Below, piece by piece: positions 31,465 to 39,706 of a DNA stretch of 64,000 bases. The stretch covers positions 1 to 64,000 of IMG/VR virus record IMGVR_UViG_3300036398_004744; one strand, 5' to 3'. Below the pieces are notes generated by a model that worked only from the letters and a program-made list of their open reading frames with translations, was not told the DNA's origin and made no database searches. The DNA is from a virus. Each line of letters opens with the position of its first letter. Position 1 is the stretch's first letter. Both the position numbers and the translations under genes were made by a program.

Positions 31465-33579
31465 CTACTTTTTGGCCCCCTCGGGGAAGATCGTGTAGGA
31501 CTTCTTGCCCCCGATTCGAACCGAGACCACCCCGCGGCCCTGGGCCTCGAGCTTGCCGAGCTGGATGCCAAACCACCTCGCCGAGTTGCGCCCGACGATG
31601 TTGCGCAGGCTGTCATAGAGGAAGATGTCCTGCATGAGAGCTGTCGCGGTTCCAGACCATGCCTCGTTCTCGCCGTTGCGAGATCTCTCAAGCATGAAGG
31701 CCGACAACACCTCGTCGAGGACCGCCGCGTCCGTGCTCTCGCCGGCCGCGAGCCGCAGTTCTGGATGGTGGTATCCACGGATCCCGTAGCGCGCCTGTTC
31801 TGAGATGCATTCCTCTGGCACATCGAATTCAACGAGCCACGCGGCAAGATAGGGAAGCTCTCTCGTGATCGTGTCCTGGAGGACGTGCCTCTCGGGAAAC
31901 ATCTTGTCGACGGTGGCGGCCCTGAAGAGCATGATCTTGTCGAGGATCGACGTGTCGAGATCAGGCAGGATGCGGAGCGACTCGGCATCGAGGTTTCCGG
32001 TGATGATCACGCGGCCAGTCCACTCGACCATGACCGAATCCTGGAACTTGGCATGGTATTCAAAGGTCGTGTTGGCCGTGACCTTCTTGAGCAGGCTCGA
32101 GAACTTCTTGTGGTCTGCCGAGCTGTCGCCGGGCGTCGCGTCGTCGACCGACCACAGGCCGTGATGGAACAGCTCCTTGTTGAACGAGGATGCTCCCAGA
32201 AGAAACTGGGTCGCGTCCTGGTGACCTCCGACCAGACCAGAGACGATCCTGTTGGACAGCAGGGTCTTGCCCTGCCCGGGCTCACCGGCGATGAACAGGG
32301 CCTGTCCCTGCTTCGGGGCCCCGTCGAGCGCCGAGCAGTAGAACCTCTTGAGCCACGACAGAAAATAGAGCAGCTGCTCGTCGTTGTCAAAGAACTTCTC
32401 AAGAAATCCACTGAGCCACGGGAAACGGTCTCCCCAGTCGGCGATCGATTCGGCCGGCCTGAGTGGCATGACCCTGGCCGTGTTGAGGACTCGCTTGCCC
32501 ATGAACTCGATCATGCCCGGCGGCAGGTAGACGAACGGGGCCGCTCCCACGACGCGCCTGTGCTGGTCGACCGTGAAGAGCGCGTGCTCGACTTCTGAAA
32601 AGGTCGCGTTCTTTTCTTTCTCGGCGGCCAGCCCCTGCTCGACCTTGAGCCAGCGACCCATCTCCCTCTCGGCACGCGCCTCCCACTTGCCGTCGGCCGA
32701 CTGATACCAGTAGTTCTTGCCGTCATACCAGACTCCGTCGATCACCTCGCTGAGCCTGCTCGACGTGAACTGCTCAACGAAGCGACTTCCGAAGATCTTC
32801 GACCACGGCACGAAGCCAGACGAGCCGGTGAAGCACTGCATCCCGGTCGGTCTGACGATCGCGGCAGTCGGGTTGTCTGCCATCGGGTCCCAGAACCGCA
32901 CTCCTCGAGATCCCTCAACAAACGGCCCGTTCCAGCGGCCGGGAAAGCGCTGGTGGAGCTCGTTCTCGAGCACGTCGAGCGGGATCGAGTCGCCGGTCCA
33001 CTTGACCGACTCGGATGACTTCAGCATCCAGCCCTCGACGACCGCGGCATCGAGAGGAGGGGCCCCATCGATCTCCATCCAGTCGCGGCCGACGTCGTAG
33101 TAGATGGTCGGGTTGAGAAAGGCCGAGTCAAAGTCAAAGCCGGGCAGGAGGCCACGCAGGTCAAGCGACTTGGCGGCCGCCCGGAGTGTCTTGATCAGGA
33201 CAGACCCAGACGCGACAAGGACTGGCCTGTCAAGGATCCACACCAGCCGGGCTCCCCCGGATGGCGTCCTGTGGGCCCAGGTCGGCGGAGTGGCATCGCA
33301 CCTGCCCAGCATTGACTCGAGGTCAGAAATGTCAATCTCGGAATCGTAGTCGGCCACCAGGGCGTGGATGGAATGGACCGGATTTGCGTCCTTGTGCAGC
33401 CGCAGGCTCGGGATGAGCCCCGTGAAGCCGCAATAGAGGCAGTGCTCGGTCGTGTCCTGGGCGAGCCATTCCTTGTAGAGCCGCTTGGTCTTGAACTTGG
33501 GCACCTCGGGAACAAACTCCCAGGGCCTGAGCATCTCCACGTCCTGCGTGACGAGATTCGTGATGCACGGGAACTTCAT
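31465..33579 (-). CDS. D5-like primase-helicase (704 aa)
   Basis: The N-terminal region has a primase-like acidic motif, ALVADYDSEID (Asp77, Asp79), followed by HRTPSGGARLVWIL, as in archaeo-eukaryotic-type primases with the PriCT or VirE-like fusion. The C-terminal region has a Walker A GEPGQGKT (432-439) and later blocks (LWSVDDATPGD, GRVIITGNLDAESL) of SF3/D5 helicases. A C-terminal winged-helix-like tail (GIQLGKLEAQGRGVVSV) is typical. Role: unwinding and primer synthesis at the phage fork. Its start overlaps the stop of the upstream gene. Confidence 0.85.
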   Translation of the reverse strand: MKFPCITNLVTQDVEMLRPWEFVPEVPKFKTKRLYKEWLAQDTTEHCLYCGFTGLIPSLRLHKDANPVHSIHALVADYDSEIDISDLESMLGRCDATPPTWAHRTPSGGARLVWILDRPVLVASGSVLIKTLRAAAKSLDLRGLLPGFDFDSAFLNPTIYYDVGRDWMEIDGAPPLDAAVVEGWMLKSSESVKWTGDSIPLDVLENELHQRFPGRWNGPFVEGSRGVRFWDPMADNPTAAIVRPTGMQCFTGSSGFVPWSKIFGSRFVEQFTSSRLSEVIDGVWYDGKNYWYQSADGKWEARAEREMGRWLKVEQGLAAEKEKNATFSEVEHALFTVDQHRRVVGAAPFVYLPPGMIEFMGKRVLNTARVMPLRPAESIADWGDRFPWLSGFLEKFFDNDEQLLYFLSWLKRFYCSALDGAPKQGQALFIAGEPGQGKTLLSNRIVSGLVGGHQDATQFLLGASSFNKELFHHGLWSVDDATPGDSSADHKKFSSLLKKVTANTTFEYHAKFQDSVMVEWTGRVIITGNLDAESLRILPDLDTSILDKIMLFRAATVDKMFPERHVLQDTITRELPYLAAWLVEFDVPEECISEQARYGIRGYHHPELRLAAGESTDAAVLDEVLSAFMLERSRNGENEAWSGTATALMQDIFLYDSLRNIVGRNSARWFGIQLGKLEAQGRGVVSVRIGGKKSYTIFPEGAKK

Positions 33580-34061
33580 ACTCCGACGCAGCCGATGGAG
33601 CGGTTGATGATGACATTGCTGAACTTCTCAAGTTCCTCGGTCGTGCAACCCATGGCATTGGGATGCCGGGCTTCCACGATGCGGGCTCCCAGAAACTGAT
33701 CATCCCAGAAAAACAGCGGCATCTCCTGTCGAAGCCGGTCAATGCCCGCGGCCGCGCGCCTTCCGAGAACCCCGATGGTCTTCGGGCGCTGCTCGAGAAT
33801 GACTCGCAGCATGTGCTCGTGGTCGGGATCTCCGGCGGCCCGGTGGTCGCCGAGCAGGGGCTGAGGATGGGCGTTGTCCCACCAGATGTCGTGAAACATC
33901 GGGCCGAACAGGCCAAGAAGGCGACGTCCGGTCATCGTCGTCGCGAGAAGTTCGCGGCGGAAGTGGACATCGTGTTGGTATGACTGCAGGATCTCTGGAT
34001 CTGTCTCAGGCGGAAACCATGGGTTCTGCAGGAAGATGACGGTGGTGTGGGCGAGGCTCAT
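33576..34061 (-). CDS. Hypothetical protein, possible uracil-DNA-glycosylase-like fold (161 aa)
   Basis: First gene of the unit behind promoter E. It begins with a strand ending NPWFPPETD and has a conserved-looking IWWDNAHPQPL and, near the end, EARHPNAMG. A strand with an NP loop early and an HP-type loop late is the general plan of the uracil-DNA glycosylase superfamily, but the canonical catalytic motifs are not clear. Treat this as a weak fold guess. It is coupled to the primase-helicase by an ATGA overlap, so a replication or repair role is plausible. Confidence 0.45.
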   Translation of the reverse strand: MSLAHTTVIFLQNPWFPPETDPEILQSYQHDVHFRRELLATTMTGRRLLGLFGPMFHDIWWDNAHPQPLLGDHRAAGDPDHEHMLRVILEQRPKTIGVLGRRAAAGIDRLRQEMPLFFWDDQFLGARIVEARHPNAMGCTTEELEKFSNVIINRSIGCVGV

Positions 34062-34071
34062 GACGGGCTCG

Positions 34072-34100
34072 ATTGTAGGTGGGCTGGCTGCTATTGTGAA
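34072..34100 (-). promoter_or_regulatory. Early promoter E
   Basis: On the minus strand: TTCACA (34100-34095), a 17-base spacer with GCAGCCAGCC, TACAAT (34077-34072), then 10 bases to ATG 34061. Confidence 0.65.
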
Positions 34101-34109
34101 ACGAGGATC

Positions 34110-34967
34110 TCACCGAGCGAGTTCTTTCCAGTTTTCTGACGACCCCCAGGGCTCGGCGACCTCGGAGAGATCCGGATACCGGCACTCATAGGACTCCACG
34201 AGCTCGGGATTCTTCCCAGAGTCGACGATCTCCCAGATGCAGTTGCGAGACTGTCGCGGGAACATCGGGGCAAAGATCGTGGCCAGGTAGTTGGTGTCGT
34301 AGTAGCCACGAAGACGCTCAAAGATCTCGCGCTGGGCCGGCGTGAATTCTTCCTTGTAGTCCTTGATCGAGGCAAACGTCCCATGAACGGCCTGGATCAT
34401 CCAGCCCTCGCGCTCGAAGACGGCCCCGAGAGTCTCGTGGCGCATCTCGTTGACGTGGTTGTCGGCGCAGGTCTTGACGTCCCAGCAGGGAGTCGAGATG
34501 AACGCGCGCCCGTCCTTTTTCAGCATCTCTCTGAACGAGTCGAGCATGCGGAGCATGTGCTCCGGCTCGACGTGCTCAAGGACCTCGAGACACACAATGA
34601 TGTCGACCTGGTTGGCAAACTCGTCGGTCGCGTCGCAGATGTCGGTCTTCTCGTATGCCTCGAGCGGAAACTTGCCCGAGTGGAACACCTCGATCGCCTC
34701 GTCAAGAATCGGTCCGACGTCGATCCCAATGTATCTCTTCGGGATGTAGCGCGAGCTGTAGAGCGTCTTCGCCATCGGAAGCTCACGGCCGCAGCCGACG
34801 TCGAGAATGGTCGCCTCGGCATACGCCTTGCCCTCTGACAGGCGGCGCATGATGTGACTCCACCTCAGACAGTGGGCGATGTAGTCGCGATGCAAGAATC
34901 CGCGTTTCTCGGCGGTGTCGAGCGACAAGAATGTCGTGTCTACGGTTTTTCCTCTTTTGTTTGCCAT
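34110..34967 (-). CDS. Class I SAM-dependent methyltransferase (285 aa)
   Basis: Motif I ATILDVGCGRELP (residues about 52-64), then YIGIDVG, DIIVCLEVLEHVEPEHML and a following LKKDGRAFISTPCW give a complete class I methyltransferase core. It lacks the DPPY or PC motif of a standard DNA base methylase, so the substrate may be a nucleotide, sugar, lipid or protein. It closes the nucleotide-metabolism operon directly after a thymidylate-synthase-like enzyme, which makes a role in base or nucleotide modification worth testing. Six bases separate it from that gene. Confidence 0.8.
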   Translation of the reverse strand: MANKRGKTVDTTFLSLDTAEKRGFLHRDYIAHCLRWSHIMRRLSEGKAYAEATILDVGCGRELPMAKTLYSSRYIPKRYIGIDVGPILDEAIEVFHSGKFPLEAYEKTDICDATDEFANQVDIIVCLEVLEHVEPEHMLRMLDSFREMLKKDGRAFISTPCWDVKTCADNHVNEMRHETLGAVFEREGWMIQAVHGTFASIKDYKEEFTPAQREIFERLRGYYDTNYLATIFAPMFPRQSRNCIWEIVDSGKNPELVESYECRYPDLSEVAEPWGSSENWKELAR

Positions 34968-34973
34968 GACGTT

Positions 34974-35831
34974 TTATTTTGTGGGTTGGTTGTTTGTGTT
35001 CAGGAGACGATCCTCGAAAGACTTGAAAAATCCATGAGGCTCGTTGAGATTCGGAGTGACGGAATACTCGCCGATGATCGCGGCGAGGTAGCCGTGGACA
35101 AAGCCGTGCTCGATCCGGTGGCCGGCGACGGCATCAAAGTCATGTCCCTCTGACCAGTCATGGTTGTGCCAGCCGGCCAGAGTCTCGAGATCCTTCTCAT
35201 AGATGTGGTGAGATCCGGCGTTGAGATGCAGGGTGCCGAGCTGGAGGTCCATGCCCTCATCGCGCAGCGCCTCGAGAATGTGCCACGACAGCATCGAGAA
35301 ATTGAAGACGTCATACGGAAACCCGAGCCAGACGTCGCTCGATCTCATCGTGTCGACGCAGTGGAGCAGTCCGTCACGGATCAGCCACTGGACGGCCACC
35401 GTGCAGGGCACGTCCTTCGTGTGGGGCGGATTCTCTCTCCAGATGGTGAGGACGGCCTGGCGCGTGTCGCGATCTCTCTTGAGCGTGTTCACGACGTATT
35501 CGACCTGCCGCGCGATCTTGGGTCCGTAGGCCCCAAAGAATGTCTCTCCGTCGTCGGAAAACTTCTTGATGGCCCGGCAGTATTTCCCGATCGATTCGAC
35601 GTCGCGGCGGCCGGCAAGAATCCACCAGGCCTCGGCCGCCATGAAGCGGTAGCTCAGCCGGCGCTTCTTTGTCAGAACGACCGGAAAGGCCATGTCGACT
35701 GCCACCGTGTTGTTGATGATCTCGCGGACCGGCATGCCGCGTGGACTGTATCGACGGCCGTTGAGAGACACGTCTGCGATGAGCTGGAGCCACGCCTCGG
35801 TGGCGGTCTTTGGGATCTTGTCGTTGTTCAT
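34974..35831 (-). CDS. Thymidylate synthase family enzyme, probably dCMP hydroxymethylase or methylase
   Basis: 285 residues with the family core: catalytic Cys143 in VPCTVAVQWLIRD, MRSSDVWLGFPYD (Arg163, Asp166) and HHIY (His209, Tyr211). The residue 31 positions after the catalytic Cys is Asp174. Thymidylate synthases have Asn there (N177 in E. coli), whereas T4 dCMP hydroxymethylase has Asp179, also 31 after its Cys148. This predicts dCMP rather than dUMP as substrate, giving 5-hydroxymethyl- or 5-methyl-dCMP. The surrounding MRSND-GF-ND of T4 aligns well. It lies between a nucleotide kinase and a methyltransferase. Ordinary thymidylate synthase remains possible. Confidence 0.8.
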   Translation of the reverse strand: MNNDKIPKTATEAWLQLIADVSLNGRRYSPRGMPVREIINNTVAVDMAFPVVLTKKRRLSYRFMAAEAWWILAGRRDVESIGKYCRAIKKFSDDGETFFGAYGPKIARQVEYVVNTLKRDRDTRQAVLTIWRENPPHTKDVPCTVAVQWLIRDGLLHCVDTMRSSDVWLGFPYDVFNFSMLSWHILEALRDEGMDLQLGTLHLNAGSHHIYEKDLETLAGWHNHDWSEGHDFDAVAGHRIEHGFVHGYLAAIIGEYSVTPNLNEPHGFFKSFEDRLLNTNNQPTK

Positions 35832-36514
35832 TTGATGAGATTCAGTTCGTTGAGAAGAAGCATGCGGTCGCGGACCAGGTCCTCGGCCTGCACGTTGAAG
35901 TCGGTGGCCTCAAGCATGGCCGAAGCGATGTCCTGAACGTCCTGGACGTGCATGGACATGTCATGAGACGTCTGTCCCATCTGTTCGTAGTCATAGAGGT
36001 GCGCCATCAGGGGACGGGCGTTGCCGAATCCACGTAGTGTCTCGCAGTGGCCGAGATTGGTCGTGGTGTGGTCGGTTCCGTGCCACCAGTCGAAATAGCC
36101 GCAGACCAGGTCGCGGTAGCGGTCGTCTGGCTCATACATCTCATGACGCTCTTCTCGAGAACGGCGCAGCGACTCGAACATCCGTTCGGGGCTCGAGAGC
36201 AGGCAGACGACGTAAGTGACCCCGAGGCACGACATGATCTGGTCAAGGCGGGCCGCCTCGGCAACGAGCGGAGATCCGCCACGGTAGGCGGCGGCATACA
36301 GCTGCTCCGAGGGCCAGTGTCTGTCGATCAGAACTGGCTTCTCGATTGACCAGTGGACTGCCAGGGCGAGAGACATCGCCTGATGCTCATACATTCTCCT
36401 GCGCAGCGGCAGATGCAGGTAGCGGGCCCCGGTCTGGCGCATGTATTCGTGTCCCCACGTCGTCTTGCCGACGGCATCGGGTCCCTCAAGGACAATGATC
36501 GGGTGGCGCTTCAT
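35828..36514 (-). CDS. Deoxynucleoside monophosphate kinase, thymidylate-kinase-like
   Basis: 228 residues. The N-terminal P-loop LEGPDAVGKTT (residues 9-19) matches the thymidylate kinase form, and LIDRHWPSEQLYA is the D-R-x-x-S block that positions the base. The protein would phosphorylate a dNMP to dNDP in the cytoplasm. Because it is ATGA-coupled to the thymidylate-synthase-like gene, a modified dCMP is a reasonable substrate guess. The C-terminal 60 residues are helical and less conserved. Confidence 0.8.
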   Translation of the reverse strand: MKRHPIIVLEGPDAVGKTTWGHEYMRQTGARYLHLPLRRRMYEHQAMSLALAVHWSIEKPVLIDRHWPSEQLYAAAYRGGSPLVAEAARLDQIMSCLGVTYVVCLLSSPERMFESLRRSREERHEMYEPDDRYRDLVCGYFDWWHGTDHTTTNLGHCETLRGFGNARPLMAHLYDYEQMGQTSHDMSMHVQDVQDIASAMLEATDFNVQAEDLVRDRMLLLNELNLIK

Positions 36515-37002
36515 AGGGTCTGGATCAGGCGCTTGGCGACGGTCCTGAGAACTGGCTGAAGAGAACTCGCGAACATCGCCGGCTTTCCGTCGAGCATTGG
36601 ATTGGGTGAGGAGAGATCGTCGAGATGCATGAAGACAAGGTAGTCGTGCTTGTCGGGCTCGACGTTGCGGGCGACGAGCTGGAGGTCACGGACGGCAACA
36701 GACCATACACCGATCACCCAGTCCAGACCATCTCCATTGTCATTGCGGTAGATCGTCTGAAACTCGACACGGAAGCAGTTGTCTGGCTCGATTGCCATCT
36801 CCTCGCGGAGCTCACGAAGAAGACCCTCCTCAAACGGCTCGCCGTGCTCAAGAAGTCCCGCCGGGGTCGACAGGCAGTTCTTGGCAGAGCGAACGCGGTC
36901 GCCGCGCCACATCATCGCCACCATCCGAGTGACCGGATCATAGGGCACGGCCATGACCGTGAAGTGCGGCAGCGGGTCTGGAAGTGATCTTGGCTCGGTC
37001 AT
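36511..37002 (-). CDS. Nudix hydrolase (163 aa)
   Basis: A perfect Nudix box GX5EX7REUXEE runs from Gly49 to Glu68 (GLLEHGEPFEEGLLRELREE). The domain would hydrolyse a nucleoside diphosphate linked to another moiety, or a (d)NTP, with metal bound by the box glutamates. In this operon it may sanitise the dNTP pool or remove unmodified or damaged nucleotides. It overlaps both neighbours by four bases. Confidence 0.85.
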   Translation of the reverse strand: MTEPRSLPDPLPHFTVMAVPYDPVTRMVAMMWRGDRVRSAKNCLSTPAGLLEHGEPFEEGLLRELREEMAIEPDNCFRVEFQTIYRNDNGDGLDWVIGVWSVAVRDLQLVARNVEPDKHDYLVFMHLDDLSSPNPMLDGKPAMFASSLQPVLRTVAKRLIQTL

Positions 37003-37181
37003 GACTGGGCCCTCTTCTCAAGGTAGTGGTCGGCCGCCTCGATCGCGAGATCGATGGCCTTGGTTGGGTTGACGCTGATCTTGCCCGACAGGATTCCGGC
37101 GGCGCAGAACATGACAAGCACGTCGCGCATGTTGACCTCGTCGATGTCGGGTGACTTCTTGGTGTTGTGGTTTGGGTTCAT
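36999..37181 (-). CDS. Small hypothetical protein (60 aa)
   Basis: Read from ATG 37181 (MNPNHNTKKSPDID), which overlaps the polymerase stop. Mostly helical (MRDVLVMFCAAGILSGK, AIDLAIEAADHYLEKR). Small proteins with this helix pattern are common in phage replication operons. No function can be given. Confidence 0.55.
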   Translation of the reverse strand: MNPNHNTKKSPDIDEVNMRDVLVMFCAAGILSGKISVNPTKAIDLAIEAADHYLEKRAQS

Positions 37182-38947
37182 TTGAGATAGTGCGGACTCG
37201 CGTGGGCCTCCGAGTCGAGAGCGATTCCTGGCATCCATTCACATTCCTGGGCCATGATCTCTCTGACGGTCTCGAGGGCGTCGTCGACCTGGTCTGCCGG
37301 GATCTCGTCGGTCACGACCTCGTCGTGCACGGCGAAGAGAGTCGGGATTCCGGCCTCCTCGATCTTGAGAAGCTTCTCGTAGAAGCAGTCGCGGGCCGTC
37401 GCCTGGATGATGTTTTCCACTCCAAGACTTCCCCACATGCGGTTGACCCGGCCGGTCGCCAGGGTGGCGGTGAGCTGCCCCTTGTCGCGGCGGACGTCGC
37501 GGTAGCGCATCGTGTTCCATGACGGCAGGTCGATCTCGAGGTCCTGGCCAACGGACGTCTCGAACCTGCGCTGGATGCGGTTCCAGAAATCCACGATGAG
37601 CCGCTCCTTGCGGCGGAAGTCGCCGACCTGCAGCTTGGCGTCTCTGAGAGAGATTCGGTGGCCATACTGGTTCCAGCAGTAATCGACGAAGCGCTCGGCG
37701 CCGCAGCCGTAAGAAAGACCAAGGACGCGCATCTTGCACATCGCATAGAGGTTGGGATCCTCCTTCTTCAGGCTGGCGCCCTTCCAGTTGAGTGTCTGAA
37801 TCGCGTGGACCTGGTAGACCGAGATGCCACGGTTGATCATCTCGATCTTGCGCTCATCGTTGACGAGCCAGGCAAGGGTCCGCGGTTCGATCTGTGCCAG
37901 GTCGGCAATCACGATCTGGCCGCCGTGCATCGCGTGGATGGCGCGGCGCATGTCGACTCCCTCGAAAGGATCTCGCTGAAATCCCTGGACGTTGAAGCCC
38001 TGGTCTCCGCTGGTGCGCTTGGTGTGGGCTCCGCAGTATTTCTGGCTGAAGTCGATCCGGCCGTCTGGGCGGATGCGGTCACGCATCGTCATGAGCTTGG
38101 TCATGAGAAGATTGGCCTTGCGATACCGGCGCATCTCGCGCACCCACGGGATCTCGGGATGCTCATCTTCCCAGCGCTGGCAGTCGGTCGAGTCCTCGGC
38201 GAGCGACTTGGGTGGCGTGATCCCGAGCTTGCGGCACTCCTCGGCGACGGCGATCGGAGAGAGGACGGCGCGCTCCTCGGCCTTGCCGTTGGCCCAGGGC
38301 AGGAGGTTCCTGGCCTCCCAGCAGGCGCGGTCGAGCGTCTGGATCGACCGGTCGAGATACTCGCGATCGGCAGGAAGTCCGCGCAGGCACTGCCGGGTGG
38401 TCATGAGACTGATCTTCTTCTCGGCGTCTGGCCACAGATGCGCGTGGGACTCCCAGATCTTCCAGCACCACTCGGCGTCGCGCTCGGCATACTCGACCAC
38501 CTCTCGCCAGTCGGGACTGACCCGTAGTTCTCGGTGGGTCTTGTTCTCCATCTTCTTGCGGGCATCCTTCGATACGTCGACATTGAACATTGCGAGGCAG
38601 GCCTTCTTGAGATCTCTGGGATGCCCGAGCCAGCATGACAGATTCGCGGTGCAGTGCCATTCCGATGGATCGATGTCCTGGACCTCTGGATGCAGTTCCT
38701 GATGGCGTCGCCAGACGCGGGCATCGAACGCGGCGTTGTGGCTGACCCAGGTCCGGTCGTTGATCGATGCCCAGTCAAACTCTGATGGATGGCCGACAAA
38801 CGAACCCTCCTCGGCGTGGACTGCCACGAGATAGATCTCGACGTCAGGATGCCGGAGATACTGGTCGACACCCATGTTGCGCAGTCCGATCTTCTTCTTA
38901 GGAAAGAAGCTGGTCTCGAAGTCGACGGCGACGTGGTCTCGTGTCAT
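37178..38947 (-). CDS. Family A DNA polymerase with 3'-5' exonuclease
   Basis: 589 residues from ATG 38947. Exonuclease motifs: DFE (Asp9, Glu11) and YAERDAEWCW (Asp157). Polymerase motif A is IADLAQIEPR (Asp349), motif B is KMRVLGLSYG (Lys405, Tyr413), motif C is HDE (541-543). The residue equivalent to Phe762 of E. coli Pol I is Leu409. There is no 5'-3' exonuclease domain, as usual for phage enzymes. It replicates the phage genome with the primase-helicase encoded downstream. The upstream in-frame extension is Arg-rich and overlaps the next gene, so it is rejected. Confidence 0.92.
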   Translation of the reverse strand: MTRDHVAVDFETSFFPKKKIGLRNMGVDQYLRHPDVEIYLVAVHAEEGSFVGHPSEFDWASINDRTWVSHNAAFDARVWRRHQELHPEVQDIDPSEWHCTANLSCWLGHPRDLKKACLAMFNVDVSKDARKKMENKTHRELRVSPDWREVVEYAERDAEWCWKIWESHAHLWPDAEKKISLMTTRQCLRGLPADREYLDRSIQTLDRACWEARNLLPWANGKAEERAVLSPIAVAEECRKLGITPPKSLAEDSTDCQRWEDEHPEIPWVREMRRYRKANLLMTKLMTMRDRIRPDGRIDFSQKYCGAHTKRTSGDQGFNVQGFQRDPFEGVDMRRAIHAMHGGQIVIADLAQIEPRTLAWLVNDERKIEMINRGISVYQVHAIQTLNWKGASLKKEDPNLYAMCKMRVLGLSYGCGAERFVDYCWNQYGHRISLRDAKLQVGDFRRKERLIVDFWNRIQRRFETSVGQDLEIDLPSWNTMRYRDVRRDKGQLTATLATGRVNRMWGSLGVENIIQATARDCFYEKLLKIEEAGIPTLFAVHDEVVTDEIPADQVDDALETVREIMAQECEWMPGIALDSEAHASPHYLK

Positions 38948-39657
38948 TCGCTCATTTCCTCCTGTGGCGCAAAGCGGCTCTGCAGGACGGTGTAGCCGCC
39001 GGCAAGGGCCTCGTCGTATCTCTTCTGGGCCCAGTCTGGAATCTCGTCCTCGATGGGCCACATGAAGCGCTGAAGCGTGCTCTTGAATTCTGGCTCGCGG
39101 TCCTGCTGTTTTTCTTCGATCGAGTGCAGCATCGACGCGACCCTGGCGATCTCGGCAGAGCCGGTCGCGAACATGCGAGCAAGCATGTCGTCATGCATCG
39201 TGCGAATCTCGATGGCGCGCAGATGGAACGGCTCGGCGGCCCGCATGACGATGTCCTCATGGAGTCCAATGAGCGACATCCAGTGTCCGCGGCGCTGAAA
39301 CTCTTCGGCCATCGACTGCCAGGCCTTGCGGGCCTCGGCCTCGAGAGAAGTCGCGCCGGCGTCGGACGTCTCCTCGACAGAGACACAGACGGCCGGATTC
39401 TCGGCGGCGGCCCGCCAGATCCATGGCTCAGACCTGGTCGTCGGTCCCCCGATGATGACATTGGTGACGTCGAGACGAGGAATCGTCGCGACATCGGTGA
39501 GGTTCGCGAGAAACCTGTAGATGACCCCGATCGGCTGGCGGTTCTTCTTGAACTCGCAGTCGGTCACGAGGACACGATGGACATGAAATGGAAGATGCGG
39601 AAGAAGCATGAAAGTGGGGCAGACGTTTTGGCCGCGGTCTGCCAGCGCGGGTGTCAT
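38944..39657 (-). CDS. Hypothetical protein upstream of the polymerase (237 aa)
   Basis: An N-terminal alpha/beta part (HVHRVLVTDCEFKKN, VIYRFLANLTDVATIPRLDV, TNVIIGG) is followed by long helices (LEAEARKAWQSMAEEFQRRG, ARVASMLHSIEEKQQD). The start is uncertain: ATG 39657, ATG 39610 and a TTG at 39702 are all in frame and none has a Shine-Dalgarno. No family recognised. It is ATGA-coupled to the polymerase, so a replication accessory role is likely. Confidence 0.5.
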   Translation of the reverse strand: MTPALADRGQNVCPTFMLLPHLPFHVHRVLVTDCEFKKNRQPIGVIYRFLANLTDVATIPRLDVTNVIIGGPTTRSEPWIWRAAAENPAVCVSVEETSDAGATSLEAEARKAWQSMAEEFQRRGHWMSLIGLHEDIVMRAAEPFHLRAIEIRTMHDDMLARMFATGSAEIARVASMLHSIEEKQQDREPEFKSTLQRFMWPIEDEIPDWAQKRYDEALAGGYTVLQSRFAPQEEMSE

Positions 39658-39706
39658 GAGCTGCCGGGCGCGCCACTGCAAAGAGGACGCCCGGTCACCC
39701 AAATGT

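Noticed and set aside
31440-31466. Terminator after the primase-helicase
   Set aside because: A GCCCTC/GAGGGC hairpin exists, but on the minus strand it is followed by A runs, not T runs.
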